From Nitrospira sp. KM1 (GTDB taxonomy: Bacteria > Nitrospirota > Nitrospiria > Nitrospirales > Nitrospiraceae): a DNA stretch of 64,000 bases. The position numbers were made by a program, and so were the translations under genes. Within the stretch, counting starts at the first letter, position 1. The number at the start of each line of letters is the position of its first letter. The stretch covers positions 620,001 through 684,000 of the forward strand of contig NZ_AP022671.1 in assembly GCF_011405515.1 (NCBI RefSeq), written 5' to 3'. Shown here piece by piece: positions 6,830 to 15,369 of this stretch. A model generated the notes under the pieces. It was not told where the DNA came from, did not search any database, and worked only from the letters and a program-made list of their open reading frames with translations.

Positions 6830-7138
6830 ATGCGTATGAAGAGACCCCCTCATCCGGGACAGATCATTCGGCGGGAGTGCATCGAGCCCTTGAGCCTGAC
6901 AGTCACCGAAGCGGCGGCCCGACTGGGCGTGACGCGGCAGAATCTGAACAATCTGCTGAATGGGAAGTCGGGAATTTCGCCGGAAATGGCGATCCGGCTT
7001 TCCAAGGCCTTTGGCAGCCGGGCGGAAGTGTGGCTTGGGCTTCAGATGGACTACGATTTAGCAGAAGCAGAAAAGTCGGCAAGCAAAATCAGAGTCACGA
7101 GGATCACGCCCAAGAAAGAAGCCGGCGTGGTTGCGTGA
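6830..7138 (+). CDS. higA: HigA-family XRE antitoxin
   Basis: This 102-residue protein opens with [20 protein letters not shown], the typical HigA start, and has a helix-turn-helix at about 25-60 ([34 protein letters not shown]). The C-terminus has the common [15 protein letters not shown] segment. A GGGAGA Shine-Dalgarno sequence precedes the ATG at 6830. The toxin gene in front of it is reduced to its last 24 codons, so this is an orphan antitoxin that probably still regulates its own promoter or neutralises related toxins. Confidence 0.85.
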   Translation: MRMKRPPHPGQIIRRECIEPLSLTVTEAAARLGVTRQNLNNLLNGKSGISPEMAIRLSKAFGSRAEVWLGLQMDYDLAEAEKSASKIRVTRITPKKEAGVVA

Positions 7139-7448
7139 CGCGGTCGGGAGAAGGTCGTGGCGAAGAGTTGAACTGATGATAATTCTCTCATGGGAGGAGG
7201 AGAGGCATCGCGCATTGTCACAGAGGAAACAGGAGGCAGAGGCCGGAACCGGCCGGCCGGAGAGGAACAAGCAGCGGAAGTGACAGGGTCATTTCTTGAC
7301 GGAAAAAGATTCCCGGTACCTTTGTTTTGGACAGTCAGCCTGAGGGCCGTCAATGCGCTCATCGAGCAGAATGTTCCTCTCTTTATCTCTTGACTCCCCC
7401 TGCAAGCCTACTTAGGCTGTAGCCACACTTGCAGCTACGGAGGAGAAC
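7139..7448. other. Intergenic stretch with a short repeated motif and a promoter
   Basis: No protein-coding frame is convincing. A motif TTCTTGACGGAAAAAGATTC at 7293-7312, continuing CCGGTACCTTTGTT, recurs in related form at 8114-8151. A promoter for the phd-relE pair lies at 7390-7418. Confidence 0.45.
7390..7418 (+). promoter_or_regulatory. Promoter of the phd-relE pair
   Basis: TTGACT (7390-7395) and TAGGCT (7413-7418) are separated by 17 nt. They lie about 30 nt upstream of the GTG at 7449. Confidence 0.45.
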
Positions 7449-7724
7449 GTGAAGTTTGCCAACGTACGTGAACTGAAAAGTAAGACATCTGAGATGCTCA
7501 GAACGGTTGAACGGGGCAACACAGTTCTAGTCACCACACATGGGCGGCCGACAGCGATGCTGGTACCGGTAACAGAAGACGACATCGAAGACACCCTCTT
7601 GGCCTATAGTCCCCAGTTGCGAAAGAAAATTGATGAGGGGCTGAAGGATATTCGAGCAGGGAAAACGATGGAATTGTCGGAATACCGCAAATCCCGCTTC
7701 AAGAAAAAGGCGCGCACCAGGTGA
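7449..7724 (+). CDS. Phd/YefM-family antitoxin
   Basis: This 91-residue protein begins at a GTG (7449) with a good GGAGGAG upstream. It reads KFANVRELKSKTSEMLRTVE, RGNTVLVTTHGRPTAMLVPV, the classic Phd/YefM N-terminal DNA-binding and dimerisation domain. The C-terminal half (IDEGLKDIRAGKTMELSEYR) is the flexible toxin-binding segment. Its stop overlaps the GTG of the following relE by 4 nt (GTGA), so the pair is translationally coupled. The antitoxin looks intact; the toxin is frameshifted. Confidence 0.85.
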   Translation: MKFANVRELKSKTSEMLRTVERGNTVLVTTHGRPTAMLVPVTEDDIEDTLLAYSPQLRKKIDEGLKDIRAGKTMELSEYRKSRFKKKARTR

Positions 7725-7986
7725 CCTATCAGGTCTACTTGTCGGCGCATGCGCAACGGGACCTCGACAGATGCTCGGACAAGATAGCCAAGCAGATTCT
7801 CGCCGATTGTGCCCGCCTCGCCGATGATCCGATTCCTGATGGAAAGCGCATCAAGAAGCTGCAAGGGATGAGGGTGCCCTGTATCGATTGCGAGCGGGAG
7901 ACTATCGAGTCGTTTTCTCACGATCAGGAACCCGAATCGACATCGTGCGCGTGCTGAGTAAACCGGACTTCCAAAAGTTCTACTAA
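7721..7986 (+). pseudogene. relE: RelE-family toxin with a one-base frameshift
   Basis: From the GTG at 7721 the frame reads TYQVYLSAHAQRDLDRCSDK, IAKQILADCARLADDPIPDG, KRIKKLQGM, as expected for RelE. It then becomes nonsense (RVPCIDCERET). The true continuation is in the -1 frame: GALYRLRAGDYRVVFSRSGT, then RIDIVRVLSKPDFQKFY, ending at the TAA 7984-7986. The catalytic-type Arg residues of the core strand and the C-terminal Tyr are thus separated from the N-terminus by one missing base near 7870. A sequencing deletion, a real mutation or programmed frameshifting could each explain this. A 103-bp inverted-repeat element starts directly after the stop. Confidence 0.8.
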
Positions 7987-8089
7987 AGGGAAGGTCTGAT
8001 TAATTCAAAGTTTCATACGCGGATCAGTTGAATTCCCCATGTTTTGCGGGCCCGGTTAATCGCAATCGTGAATTATTCAGACCTTCCCT
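7987..8089. repeat. Short inverted-repeat element (MITE-like)
   Basis: The ends are AGGGAAGGTCTGATTAATTC (7987) and its near-perfect inverted copy ending at 8089: 21-bp arms with one mismatch, enclosing about 60 bp. There is no coding capacity. The size and perfect terminal arms suit a miniature transposable element, though a folded RNA or terminator is possible. It begins at the base after the relE stop codon. Confidence 0.6.
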
Positions 8090-8260
8090 AGAAAGCCCCA
8101 CCCTCTACATCATCTCTTGACGGTACCGGAAGAAGTTTCCCGATATTTTGTTATCTCCATGGGGAATGTATGATTGCAAGACTTTACCCTCTCTGTTCCT
8201 CAGTAGACGATTACACCTTCGCAGTCAACTTTCCTGTCCCCTTTTTCTTCTTCTCTTATC

Positions 8261-8707
8261 TTAGGCGCAGCGATCAACAGCATGTGTCACCCATGAAAGT
8301 AAAGCATGTTCCTCAGCATGGACCCTTTCAAGTAGCTCGGCTGATGGCATCTTCAGACTTGTAATTTTTCGGGCTAATTCCTGTGGCGGAAGTCCCTGGT
8401 TCACTAGAGTGGAAACGTCCAATCCCAGCGGTATTGAACCCACTCCCTCCTGAAATTGAGAAAGCATCGGTAGAACGACTTTCCAGCTTTGCCTTTGAGA
8501 TACGTCTGGACAAGCCAGAATCCATAACTTGCAGCTCTTCTCAATTAGATCTTTGGCATGCGGTAATGCTGAGACATCATAGATCAGAGTCGGTTCAATA
8601 CTGCCGGAAGCAATCAGATCTGAAAAATCACAGGCAACGGCATTGGCAGTTTCAATGGCGGCCTTGACCTTGTCAGTCTGCTTTTTCTTGTTGAAGATAC
8701 CAAACAT
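8261..8707 (-). CDS. Hypothetical protein
   Basis: This 148-residue protein starts MFGIFNKKKQTDKVKAAIET at the ATG 8707, which has an excellent GGAGGAGG Shine-Dalgarno sequence. An in-frame ATG further upstream (8740) lacks one. It is predicted to be soluble and mostly helical, with no signal peptide or membrane segment. The N-terminal FGIFNKKK is a common start for small cytoplasmic proteins of unknown role. I recognise no family. It stands alone in a stretch more AT-rich than its surroundings. Confidence 0.6.
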   Translation of the reverse strand: MFGIFNKKKQTDKVKAAIETANAVACDFSDLIASGSIEPTLIYDVSALPHAKDLIEKSCKLWILACPDVSQRQSWKVVLPMLSQFQEGVGSIPLGLDVSTLVNQGLPPQELARKITSLKMPSAELLERVHAEEHALLSWVTHAVDRCA

Positions 8708-9384
8708 GATTCCTCCTCCCCAAGATAATGATGTCATCAATCTTACAGAGATCCGAGAATAGCACCATCAAATGAGTATCATGAGCAATCCTCTGACATC
8801 GCCGAGCTTCCGATATTTAACTTAGGCCAGCGACTTTCCTTCAGCGGCTTTAAGTAACATGAGAGACTGCGGATGTAGAGACCTTGTATCAAGATTTTTT
8901 TGCAACTAGGCCGCTCCGTCCGCCAATCAAGCAGCCTCGTAGCTTTCTCCGAATTGGTCAAATCATTATCTCTCTCTGGTCTCCTTTTCTAGAGGAAGAA
9001 GAAAGGGAGCAGGGTACAGAAGCCATCTATACCTATCTGTATGTGTGGCCCCGCGGCGCCTTCAATGACACAGATCGTCGACATCAGGGCCGTTCGATCG
9101 GACTGGCAGTCGAGAGGATTCAGCTGCTACGCGTTGACAGACCCGCACCCCTGGTTTGGGAGGATTACCGGCCACCCTCTCAATGACAGTATGGCTAAAG
9201 AGGGCGGTGGCTGACTGCTAAAAGTAGGATTGACTGACTTATACTCGTTGAATCACATGTTTTTATAGGAATATGAGCGCTAGCGGTTTCTTTGTCCCGC
9301 CGCACAGGGAACCAGCTTGAGGCTTGCTCTTCGCAAACACATGAACTAATCTTTGCCCCGCCCTGGAAGATTTCTCATCTGCGA
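8708..9384. other. Long intergenic stretch, no convincing gene
   Basis: About 680 nt between two accessory genes. The longest plus-strand frame (8884-9186) has no family signature and no Shine-Dalgarno sequence. A 15-codon frame starts at ATG 9273 behind AGGAAT but ends at once. It could be a leader of the FRG gene. Confidence 0.4.
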
Positions 9385-10257
9385 ATGAAGAATGTAACTC
9401 CATTTCATGCTAGCACTGTTGTCATCAACGACAAGAGTAAAGAATGGATTCCCACATCGTTTGATAACTTTCTCGAAGAACTGAGACATCTTGAAGATCA
9501 ATTCAATACTGATGACCGCTTGCTTATCTTTCGTGGTCATCGAAGAAGACAATGGCTATTGGATTCTACATTTGTTAGATCTTGCAAGGCGGTCTTATTC
9601 GGTCTTAAGGAATATCAACGTTTTTCCACGCGCCTTGCGAATTCAAGTAATCTACATTTCGCCCTTCTAAACCTGTTCCTCTTTAAGTTCGGAATCTTAG
9701 CTCGCCCGTCAGCAGAACTACACACATTGGAAACATCACGCGGCATCGATCCTTGGTTTGAATTCATGAAACGAGTTCAACAACATCCCGATGAAGGCCA
9801 TGACGGTCCTTTTTGCCTAAAAGGAACGAACATTTTAGATTGGACGAAGTCATCCGACGTTGCCTTGTATTTTGCCAATGATAATAGGGCGGGAGACGGA
9901 GCTGTTTTTGTCAGTGACTCGACCGCGACTGGCAAAACATTACAGGTTGTGCCAGTTGGTTCCATTCTCGATAAGATGCATCAAGATGGAAATGCCGGCA
10001 AGGCGCTGGGTGTGCCGTTGATGTTCCATCCAGAACATCAAATCCTAAATCAAAGGGCGAAAAACCAGCAGGCGATTTACTTCGCTCAGATGGAGCTCAG
10101 AGTTGACCTGGAAGTCATTTGGCGCGAACAGGAAAAATGGTTAGAAGACGAAACCATAGTTATCAAGCTTGTCTTGCCAAGCGGTACTGAGACGCAGGTG
10201 AATGAATATCTGCTCAGAAAGGAAATTACTGCGGGATTTCTTTTTCCGATGAGCTAA
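9385..10257 (+). CDS. FRG-domain protein
   Basis: The product is 290 residues from the ATG at 9385; a TTG at 9292 in the same frame would add 31 residues of unlikely sequence. The FRG domain is visible at about 30-60: FDNFLEELRHLEDQF and then RLLIFRGHRRRQWLLDSTFV, with the name-giving F-R-G. A further conserved segment reads LDWTKSSDVALYFANDN, followed by strands and QKNQQAIYFAQ-like sequence near the C-terminus. FRG proteins are frequent in phages and defence islands; their activity is not established. No Shine-Dalgarno sequence is obvious, so the start is uncertain. Confidence 0.75.
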   Translation: MKNVTPFHASTVVINDKSKEWIPTSFDNFLEELRHLEDQFNTDDRLLIFRGHRRRQWLLDSTFVRSCKAVLFGLKEYQRFSTRLANSSNLHFALLNLFLFKFGILARPSAELHTLETSRGIDPWFEFMKRVQQHPDEGHDGPFCLKGTNILDWTKSSDVALYFANDNRAGDGAVFVSDSTATGKTLQVVPVGSILDKMHQDGNAGKALGVPLMFHPEHQILNQRAKNQQAIYFAQMELRVDLEVIWREQEKWLEDETIVIKLVLPSGTETQVNEYLLRKEITAGFLFPMS

Positions 10258-10405
10258 AGATGGTACGCGAGAAATCACTCTTCCAATTCTTATAGCGATG
10301 ATGAGGCATTCGCCTAACCCCACTCGCTGCAGCCTGCCGCAAGCGCGCTTCTTCTTGTTTTTAGCGTTTGAGCCGTTTTTCAGCTTCCATATACTGACGG
10401 CATGC

Positions 10406-10948
10406 TCATTTTTCAGGTTGAGGTGGTGGAGGGCTTGGCTGTTGAGTTCCCGACTGATTCAGTCGGGACCGGTTTCTGAAGGACCACCATATTGTTAAGG
10501 AGTGATTCAGTATCTGTAATCCGCAGTAGGTGACTAGGAAGCAAAGGAATGAAAAGAGAATCTGGGTAATAGGCATTCCATCTGTTATGTATTTACCAAA
10601 TGCCCATAGGGCAAGAGTGTATCCCAGCAGAAAGATGAGACATAAAATAGTCCACACATGCCAATCAACGATTTTGTCAGCAACACGAGCAACACTATTG
10701 GCATTGGACCAAGCAGCCACAGCCTGAATGTAGAATATCAAGGAGGCAATAGCGAAGCCAAAGAGAATACTTGTAGCTGTGAGAAGATCGTTTAGATGAG
10801 CACGAATTGGGGCGATCGCTGTTGGATCATAAAAAAACCAAATGTATGCTCCAACCCAGCTAATGAGAGCAGTCCAAAATTCGCCATCTTTCCAAAGCGC
10901 TTTCCGAAATACGACACGCTGAAGGAAATGACCGAGTTCGTAATACAT
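10406..10948 (-). CDS. Four-helix membrane protein, second gene of a two-gene module
   Basis: This protein of about 180 residues starts MYYELGHFLQRVVFRKALWK. An in-frame ATG at 10990 would add 14 residues and overlap the upstream gene. Four hydrophobic segments are visible: ALISWVGAYIWFFY, LLTATSILFGFAIASLIFYI, WTILCLIFLLGYTLALWAFG and ILFSFLCFLVTYCGLQIL. A polar Pro-rich tail follows (SPPPPQPEK). The ATG lies 2 nt behind the TAG of the upstream gene, so translation is probably coupled. The layout of a membrane protein paired with a soluble partner beside a restriction system suggests a defence role. I do not recognise the family. Confidence 0.65.
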   Translation of the reverse strand: MYYELGHFLQRVVFRKALWKDGEFWTALISWVGAYIWFFYDPTAIAPIRAHLNDLLTATSILFGFAIASLIFYIQAVAAWSNANSVARVADKIVDWHVWTILCLIFLLGYTLALWAFGKYITDGMPITQILFSFLCFLVTYCGLQILNHSLTIWWSFRNRSRLNQSGTQQPSPPPPQPEK

Positions 10949-10950
10949 TG

Positions 10951-11823
10951 CTACTGGAGATCGTCCATCATTCGTGTCATCTTGGTCCATACATCAGTAG
11001 TCGTCACCTGCCCCCTATCGTTGATTTCAAAATCAAGCAAAGCATGTTTCCCCAGCTTTTCCGTGTTAAAACTATCCCTCTCAACACCCCGTCGCCCTTT
11101 GATCGCCGCATAGCCTAGTTCACCTCGGCCTAGCTTACTACGAATCCATTGAATAAAGCCTCCCTGGCGCTTCAAGCTGGACCTACGCCTTGCACGGAGG
11201 GTAACTTCGGCCTTGTGAGCGTCGGACTCTCGAGCAACTATTCCCAGTTCCGTATCCAAATCCTGCCATCCGGGATTGGGACGGACAATCCTCACCGTTG
11301 CCTCAGTGATTCGATCCAGTGTTCCAAGGCGTCGAATGAATTCAGGCCCAGGCTCTGCTTCGAGACTAACTGTAACGGGTTCGGCGGCATTACTAGTATT
11401 CTCGTTATGAAATTTGTCGATCATCCATTGCAGATAATGTTCCACACTGGAAGGCCAAATACCACGCTGATTTCTTTCGATTAGCATCATGTATCGAACT
11501 CCACAGCGCCTTCCTAAAAGGTGTGTCCATTCAACACTAGTTTGCGTGTCCGTTAGCGGATTTGGCTGAACATGAAACGCCTCAGTGTCGAGCACATCAG
11601 GTCGATAACCTTTTGTGAAACTCATGAATCGTAAACGCAAATAATTATGTTCTAACTTTGCCTCGCTCAAGACATAAGACTTGTCCCCGGCTTTCATTGC
11701 CAAATCGGATAGCCGCCGAGCTTTCCTTCGGACATCAAGAACGAATCTTCCATAGTTAGAGTCTTGCTCCAACCCAGAGATTGTCAGTCTGTAAACTTCC
11801 ACCTTGCGCTGTTTTGTCGGCAT
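10951..11823 (-). CDS. Soluble protein of a two-gene module, possibly DUF4747-like
   Basis: This 290-residue protein starts PTKQRKVEVYRLTISGLEQD. Recognisable stretches are RCGVRYMMLIERNQRGIWPS at about 108-127, EPVTVSLEAEPGPEFIRRLG and LDRITEATVRIVRPNPG. The layout (N-terminal VEVYxLxI, central G.RY...E.N..G, then strand-helix repeats) recalls DUF4747-type proteins of defence islands, but this rests on memory of the pattern. No transmembrane segment is present. The gene is the first of a coupled pair with the membrane protein at 10406-10948. Confidence 0.6.
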   Translation of the reverse strand: MPTKQRKVEVYRLTISGLEQDSNYGRFVLDVRRKARRLSDLAMKAGDKSYVLSEAKLEHNYLRLRFMSFTKGYRPDVLDTEAFHVQPNPLTDTQTSVEWTHLLGRRCGVRYMMLIERNQRGIWPSSVEHYLQWMIDKFHNENTSNAAEPVTVSLEAEPGPEFIRRLGTLDRITEATVRIVRPNPGWQDLDTELGIVARESDAHKAEVTLRARRRSSLKRQGGFIQWIRSKLGRGELGYAAIKGRRGVERDSFNTEKLGKHALLDFEINDRGQVTTTDVWTKMTRMMDDLQ

Positions 11824-12150
11824 AACAGACCACCCCTATACATTGGTTAACGTCTCTGATGCTCACAGCTCTCCTTTGAAGGCTTTGGGTAGGATGAAGG
11901 GCAGAAGTACGGCGAGTTCGTTGGAGGTTTCGGCTCGTTGCATTTCACCGAGTCTATTCTAGTTTTGACCTGCCGCAGCTTTACCTGAATAGGCCGTGAA
12001 GGTAGCGACATACGGTAATCAAGAAAGTCCGAGGGATTCAACGCCTACGTCGTGAGGGATGGAGAATGTACCGGGAGTCTTTTGTGAACGCATATTCCTG
12101 CTGGCGCTGATGAATGACGGATGCTCAATCTGCATCGTAACTTCTATCGC
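11824..12150. other. Intergenic stretch between hsdR and the two-gene module
   Basis: About 330 nt. No family-like frame is seen on either strand. It should contain the promoter of the two-gene module and the 3' end of the hsdR transcript. Confidence 0.4.
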
Positions 12151-15100
12151 TTACTTCAGGTGTGAGCCGGGGGAACTTTCGTATGTGATCCGAAAGACCA
12201 TATCCGTCAGCCATCGCTTGAATGAATCGTTATCCATAAATTGCTTGAACAGCTCCGTATCGTCCTTGAGCACTGCGGTCATCACTCTTGCCAACGCCTT
12301 ATCGTGTTCAATTTTCGCGTTCTGCCTGTCCGAGTTCTGTTTCGCATTTTGATAGGCCGTGTCAGCAGCCACACGGTTCGGGATGTCTTCTGTGATCAGC
12401 TTGTGCACCCGGTCGGCGTCCGTCCAGGGAATGTTGCCGAATTGATCGTTGAAAGATTTGAGAATATTAGAAAGCCGGTCAAGTTCCGCTTCGGGCTTAC
12501 TCCCCCCGCCTGTCATGGGTACCGGTTCGATCTCGGCGTTCTCATTCGGCAACTGGATCTTCATCGCCGCTTTCTTCTCAATACGGTAACTGTCCATATC
12601 GATGGCGTCCAGGATGCCCTTGGAGAGATCCTCTTCTTTCGGCGCCGGCAACTTGAGCACGAGGAAGTTGAGAAAGATGGACAATTTCTCCCACTTGGCA
12701 TTCGTGTAGGGCAGGATTGAAGAGAGGAAGCCATACGCCCGCAGAAACGCCTTGGCCTTCCCCTTGAAGTCGACTTGCCCATCTTCGTTGAGCTGCTCAT
12801 TATAGACACCCACGCAGGCGTCCAAGATGGGATCGAGCCTGTCACGGTCGGCTCCGCCGAGATACAGCGTCACAAGCTGCTCGATCTGCGTCGGAGCATA
12901 CACTTGATAACCGTCGAGCGCGGCTTTCAAGTCATGGAGTTTGTTGGGATCAGTCTCTTCAGCAAGAATCGTCATGCGATAGTAGTCGGCGAAAGCCTCC
13001 TGGATCGTGTCGCTATCGTTCATGAAATCAAGTACGAATACATCATGCTTCTGTGGGTGAGAACGATTGAGACGCGAGAGGGTCTGTACGGCCTTGACCC
13101 CGGATAAAACCTTATCCACGTACATCGTGTGGAGCAGCGGCTCGTCGTAGCCGGTTTGGAACTTGTCCGCGCAGATCAGAAACCGATAGGGATCCTCCTG
13201 TATCTTGTCCGCTATCTGACTTGATGGAAAACCGTTCAGCGAAGCTTCCGATACCTTGACGCCGCCGTACTCGTGTTCGCCTGAGAAAGCCACGATGGGC
13301 TTGTGCGGACTCTTCCGTTCTGTCAGATAATCGCGGAAGGCATAGAAATACTGGATCGCCCGCTCGATCCCACTAGTCACCACCATAGCCCGCGCCTGCC
13401 CGCCGATCTTGTTCAACGCCAGGACCTGCTCATGGAAGTGATCCACCATGATTTCGGCCTTGAGGCGGATGGCGTGGTCATGACTTTCGACGTAGCGGCG
13501 TAGCTTCTTCTTTGCCCGCTTGGTGTCGAACTCCGGATCGCCCTCCACCTTCTTGATCAGTTTGTAGTAACTCTCGACCGGGGTGTAGTGCTTAAGCACA
13601 TCCAGGATGAACCCTTCCTGAATTGCCTGTTTCATCGTGTAGCTGTGGAAGGGACGATGTTGAATCTTCCCTTCTGCGTCCGGAGGAAGTGCCGCGCCGA
13701 AAATCTCCAACGTCTTGTTCTTTGGGGTGGCGGTGAAGGCGAAATAACTCGCGTTTGGAAGAAGCTTCTTGGCCTCCATGAGACGGTTGATTTTATCTTC
13801 AATGGTTTCGTCATCCTCCTCAGCTCCGGCAACCGAGAGCGCGATGCTAAGGGCAGCCGCTGTCCGACCACCCTGGCTGGAATGCGCTTCATCGATAATG
13901 ATGGCGAATTTCTTCCCACGTTGCTCATTTCCAATCTCATCCAGGATGAATGGAAACTTCTGCACCGTGGAGATGATGATCTTCTTCTCCTCGGCAATGA
14001 ATTTCCGTAGATCCCCGGAGTGCTCGGCATGCGCCATCGTTGCGCCCACCTGGGCAAACTGTTTAATGGTGTCACGGATTTGCTTATCGAGGATGCGACG
14101 ATCTGTGACCACGATGATCGAGTCAAAGGCCGATCCTTCGTCCTTAGGCAATCCGATGAGCTGATGTGCGAGCCAGGCAATGGAATTCGACTTGCCGCTG
14201 CCCGCTGAATGCTGAATCAAGTAACACCGGCCGACCCCGTGCTGTCGTGCATCGGCAAGGAGCTTGCGCACCGCATCGAGCTGATGAAAGCGGGGCCAGA
14301 TCTGTACCGCCCTCTTCCTGCCTGTCTTCTCATTCTTTTCTTCGACAACCTGAGCGTAGTTCTCCAGAATATCGGTCAGCCCTTCCCGGCTAAGAATCTG
14401 CCGCCATAGATAGTCGGTCTTAATGCCATGTGGGTTAGGCGGATTCCCTGCTCCATCGTTCCAACCTTGATTGAAGGGAAGAAACCATGACCCTTTCCCT
14501 TTGAGATGCGTACAGAAGCGGACTTCGTGATCATCTACCGCGAAGTGTACGATGCAGCGTCCAAACTCGAAGAGCTTCTCGTGCGGATCACGGTCCCGCT
14601 TGTATTGCTCTACCGCATCTTCGACCGTCTGCTTCGTAAGATTGTTCTTGAGCTCGAACGTGGCGATCGGCAAGCCATTGATGAATAGACAGAGATCGAG
14701 CGCTCGTTGTGTTTCATCACGGCTATAACGAAGCTGCCGCGTAACGGAGAAGCGATTGGCGGCATAGAGAGACTCGGCCTTCTCATTGCCCGGCGACGGC
14801 GTACCGCAAAATAAAGAGACATCGTACGGCCCGTCCTTGACGCCGTGCCTAAGCACATCAATAATTCCACGTTTGGTTATCTCCCCCTGAAGTCGAGACA
14901 GAAACTTGCGCCTTGTCGGGCTATCGTTATAGAGGTCCAGTGACTCCGCCGTTTTAGGCTGAGTGGCGTGGAGAAAGGCACGAAGTTGGGTGAGATCGAC
15001 ACAGAACTCGCGGTCGTAGTCTTCGGCTTGACCGACAATCCATCCGGTACCGCCATATCGTTCCCGAATAAGGCTGACGCCCTCACCAGCAGGCGGTGAT

Positions 15101-15174
15101 TCGCCGGATCGCCGGCCAGCCATCGCCGCAACGATAAGGCTTTCGAGACCTTTCTCGCTGGTGTCGGTGTTCAC
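12151..15174 (-). CDS. hsdR: Type I restriction enzyme, R subunit (HsdR)
   Basis: The product is about 1007 residues. I start at a GTG (15174) because GGAGAGG lies just upstream; a TTG at 15195 in frame is the alternative. The N-terminal nuclease domain shows the PD-(D/E)xK pattern (ALDLCLFINGLPIATFELKN at about 158-177). The helicase motor has a Walker A at about 323-328 (HSAGSGKSN), the DEAH box IIIDEAHSSQGG at about 430, motif III FAFTATP and a C-terminal helicase lobe (RFLICADKFQTGYDEPLLHT). It translocates and cuts DNA at unmethylated sites with HsdM and HsdS. It is separated from hsdS by the darTG genes and an IS, and has its own possible regulatory repeats at 15191-15298. Confidence 0.93.
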   Translation of the reverse strand: MNTDTSEKGLESLIVAAMAGRRSGESPPAGEGVSLIRERYGGTGWIVGQAEDYDREFCVDLTQLRAFLHATQPKTAESLDLYNDSPTRRKFLSRLQGEITKRGIIDVLRHGVKDGPYDVSLFCGTPSPGNEKAESLYAANRFSVTRQLRYSRDETQRALDLCLFINGLPIATFELKNNLTKQTVEDAVEQYKRDRDPHEKLFEFGRCIVHFAVDDHEVRFCTHLKGKGSWFLPFNQGWNDGAGNPPNPHGIKTDYLWRQILSREGLTDILENYAQVVEEKNEKTGRKRAVQIWPRFHQLDAVRKLLADARQHGVGRCYLIQHSAGSGKSNSIAWLAHQLIGLPKDEGSAFDSIIVVTDRRILDKQIRDTIKQFAQVGATMAHAEHSGDLRKFIAEEKKIIISTVQKFPFILDEIGNEQRGKKFAIIIDEAHSSQGGRTAAALSIALSVAGAEEDDETIEDKINRLMEAKKLLPNASYFAFTATPKNKTLEIFGAALPPDAEGKIQHRPFHSYTMKQAIQEGFILDVLKHYTPVESYYKLIKKVEGDPEFDTKRAKKKLRRYVESHDHAIRLKAEIMVDHFHEQVLALNKIGGQARAMVVTSGIERAIQYFYAFRDYLTERKSPHKPIVAFSGEHEYGGVKVSEASLNGFPSSQIADKIQEDPYRFLICADKFQTGYDEPLLHTMYVDKVLSGVKAVQTLSRLNRSHPQKHDVFVLDFMNDSDTIQEAFADYYRMTILAEETDPNKLHDLKAALDGYQVYAPTQIEQLVTLYLGGADRDRLDPILDACVGVYNEQLNEDGQVDFKGKAKAFLRAYGFLSSILPYTNAKWEKLSIFLNFLVLKLPAPKEEDLSKGILDAIDMDSYRIEKKAAMKIQLPNENAEIEPVPMTGGGSKPEAELDRLSNILKSFNDQFGNIPWTDADRVHKLITEDIPNRVAADTAYQNAKQNSDRQNAKIEHDKALARVMTAVLKDDTELFKQFMDNDSFKRWLTDMVFRITYESSPGSHLK

Positions 15175-15190
15175 GCTACCTCTCCAATCA

Positions 15191-15298
15191 GTCAAGTGAC
15201 CATCAAGTACTTAAAGGCTCTCTTACCTATGATTTCAAAAGAGTAGGCTCTCGGACTTGCTCATCAGACCCCATTCTAATCAAGTACCCATCAAGTAC
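15191..15298. promoter_or_regulatory. Two pairs of tandem TCAAGTAC repeats upstream of hsdR
   Basis: On the plus strand TCAAGTGAC (15192) and TCAAGTAC (15203) form one pair; TCAAGTAC (15280) and TCAAGTAC (15291) form a second. Within each pair the repeat distance is 11 bp, one helical turn, and the pairs are 88 bp apart. They lie just upstream of the hsdR Shine-Dalgarno sequence, in the only intergenic gap of the restriction locus, and look like binding sites for a dimeric regulator. Confidence 0.5.
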
Positions 15299-15369
15299 CG
15301 GAATGCCGGTCTGATAAATAAGACTTTCAACACTTGACTGGTTCATGTGCTGATAAGGACGACTCGAGC

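Noticed and set aside
10406-11823. Assignment of the two-gene module to the Kiwa system
   Set aside because: The four-TM protein fits loosely, but the gene order is reversed and the soluble protein does not show a recognisable DUF4868 pattern.
12241-14409. Long plus-strand open frames opposite hsdR
   Set aside because: They follow the codon pattern of the hsdR frame in reverse and have no ribosome-binding sites or family motifs.
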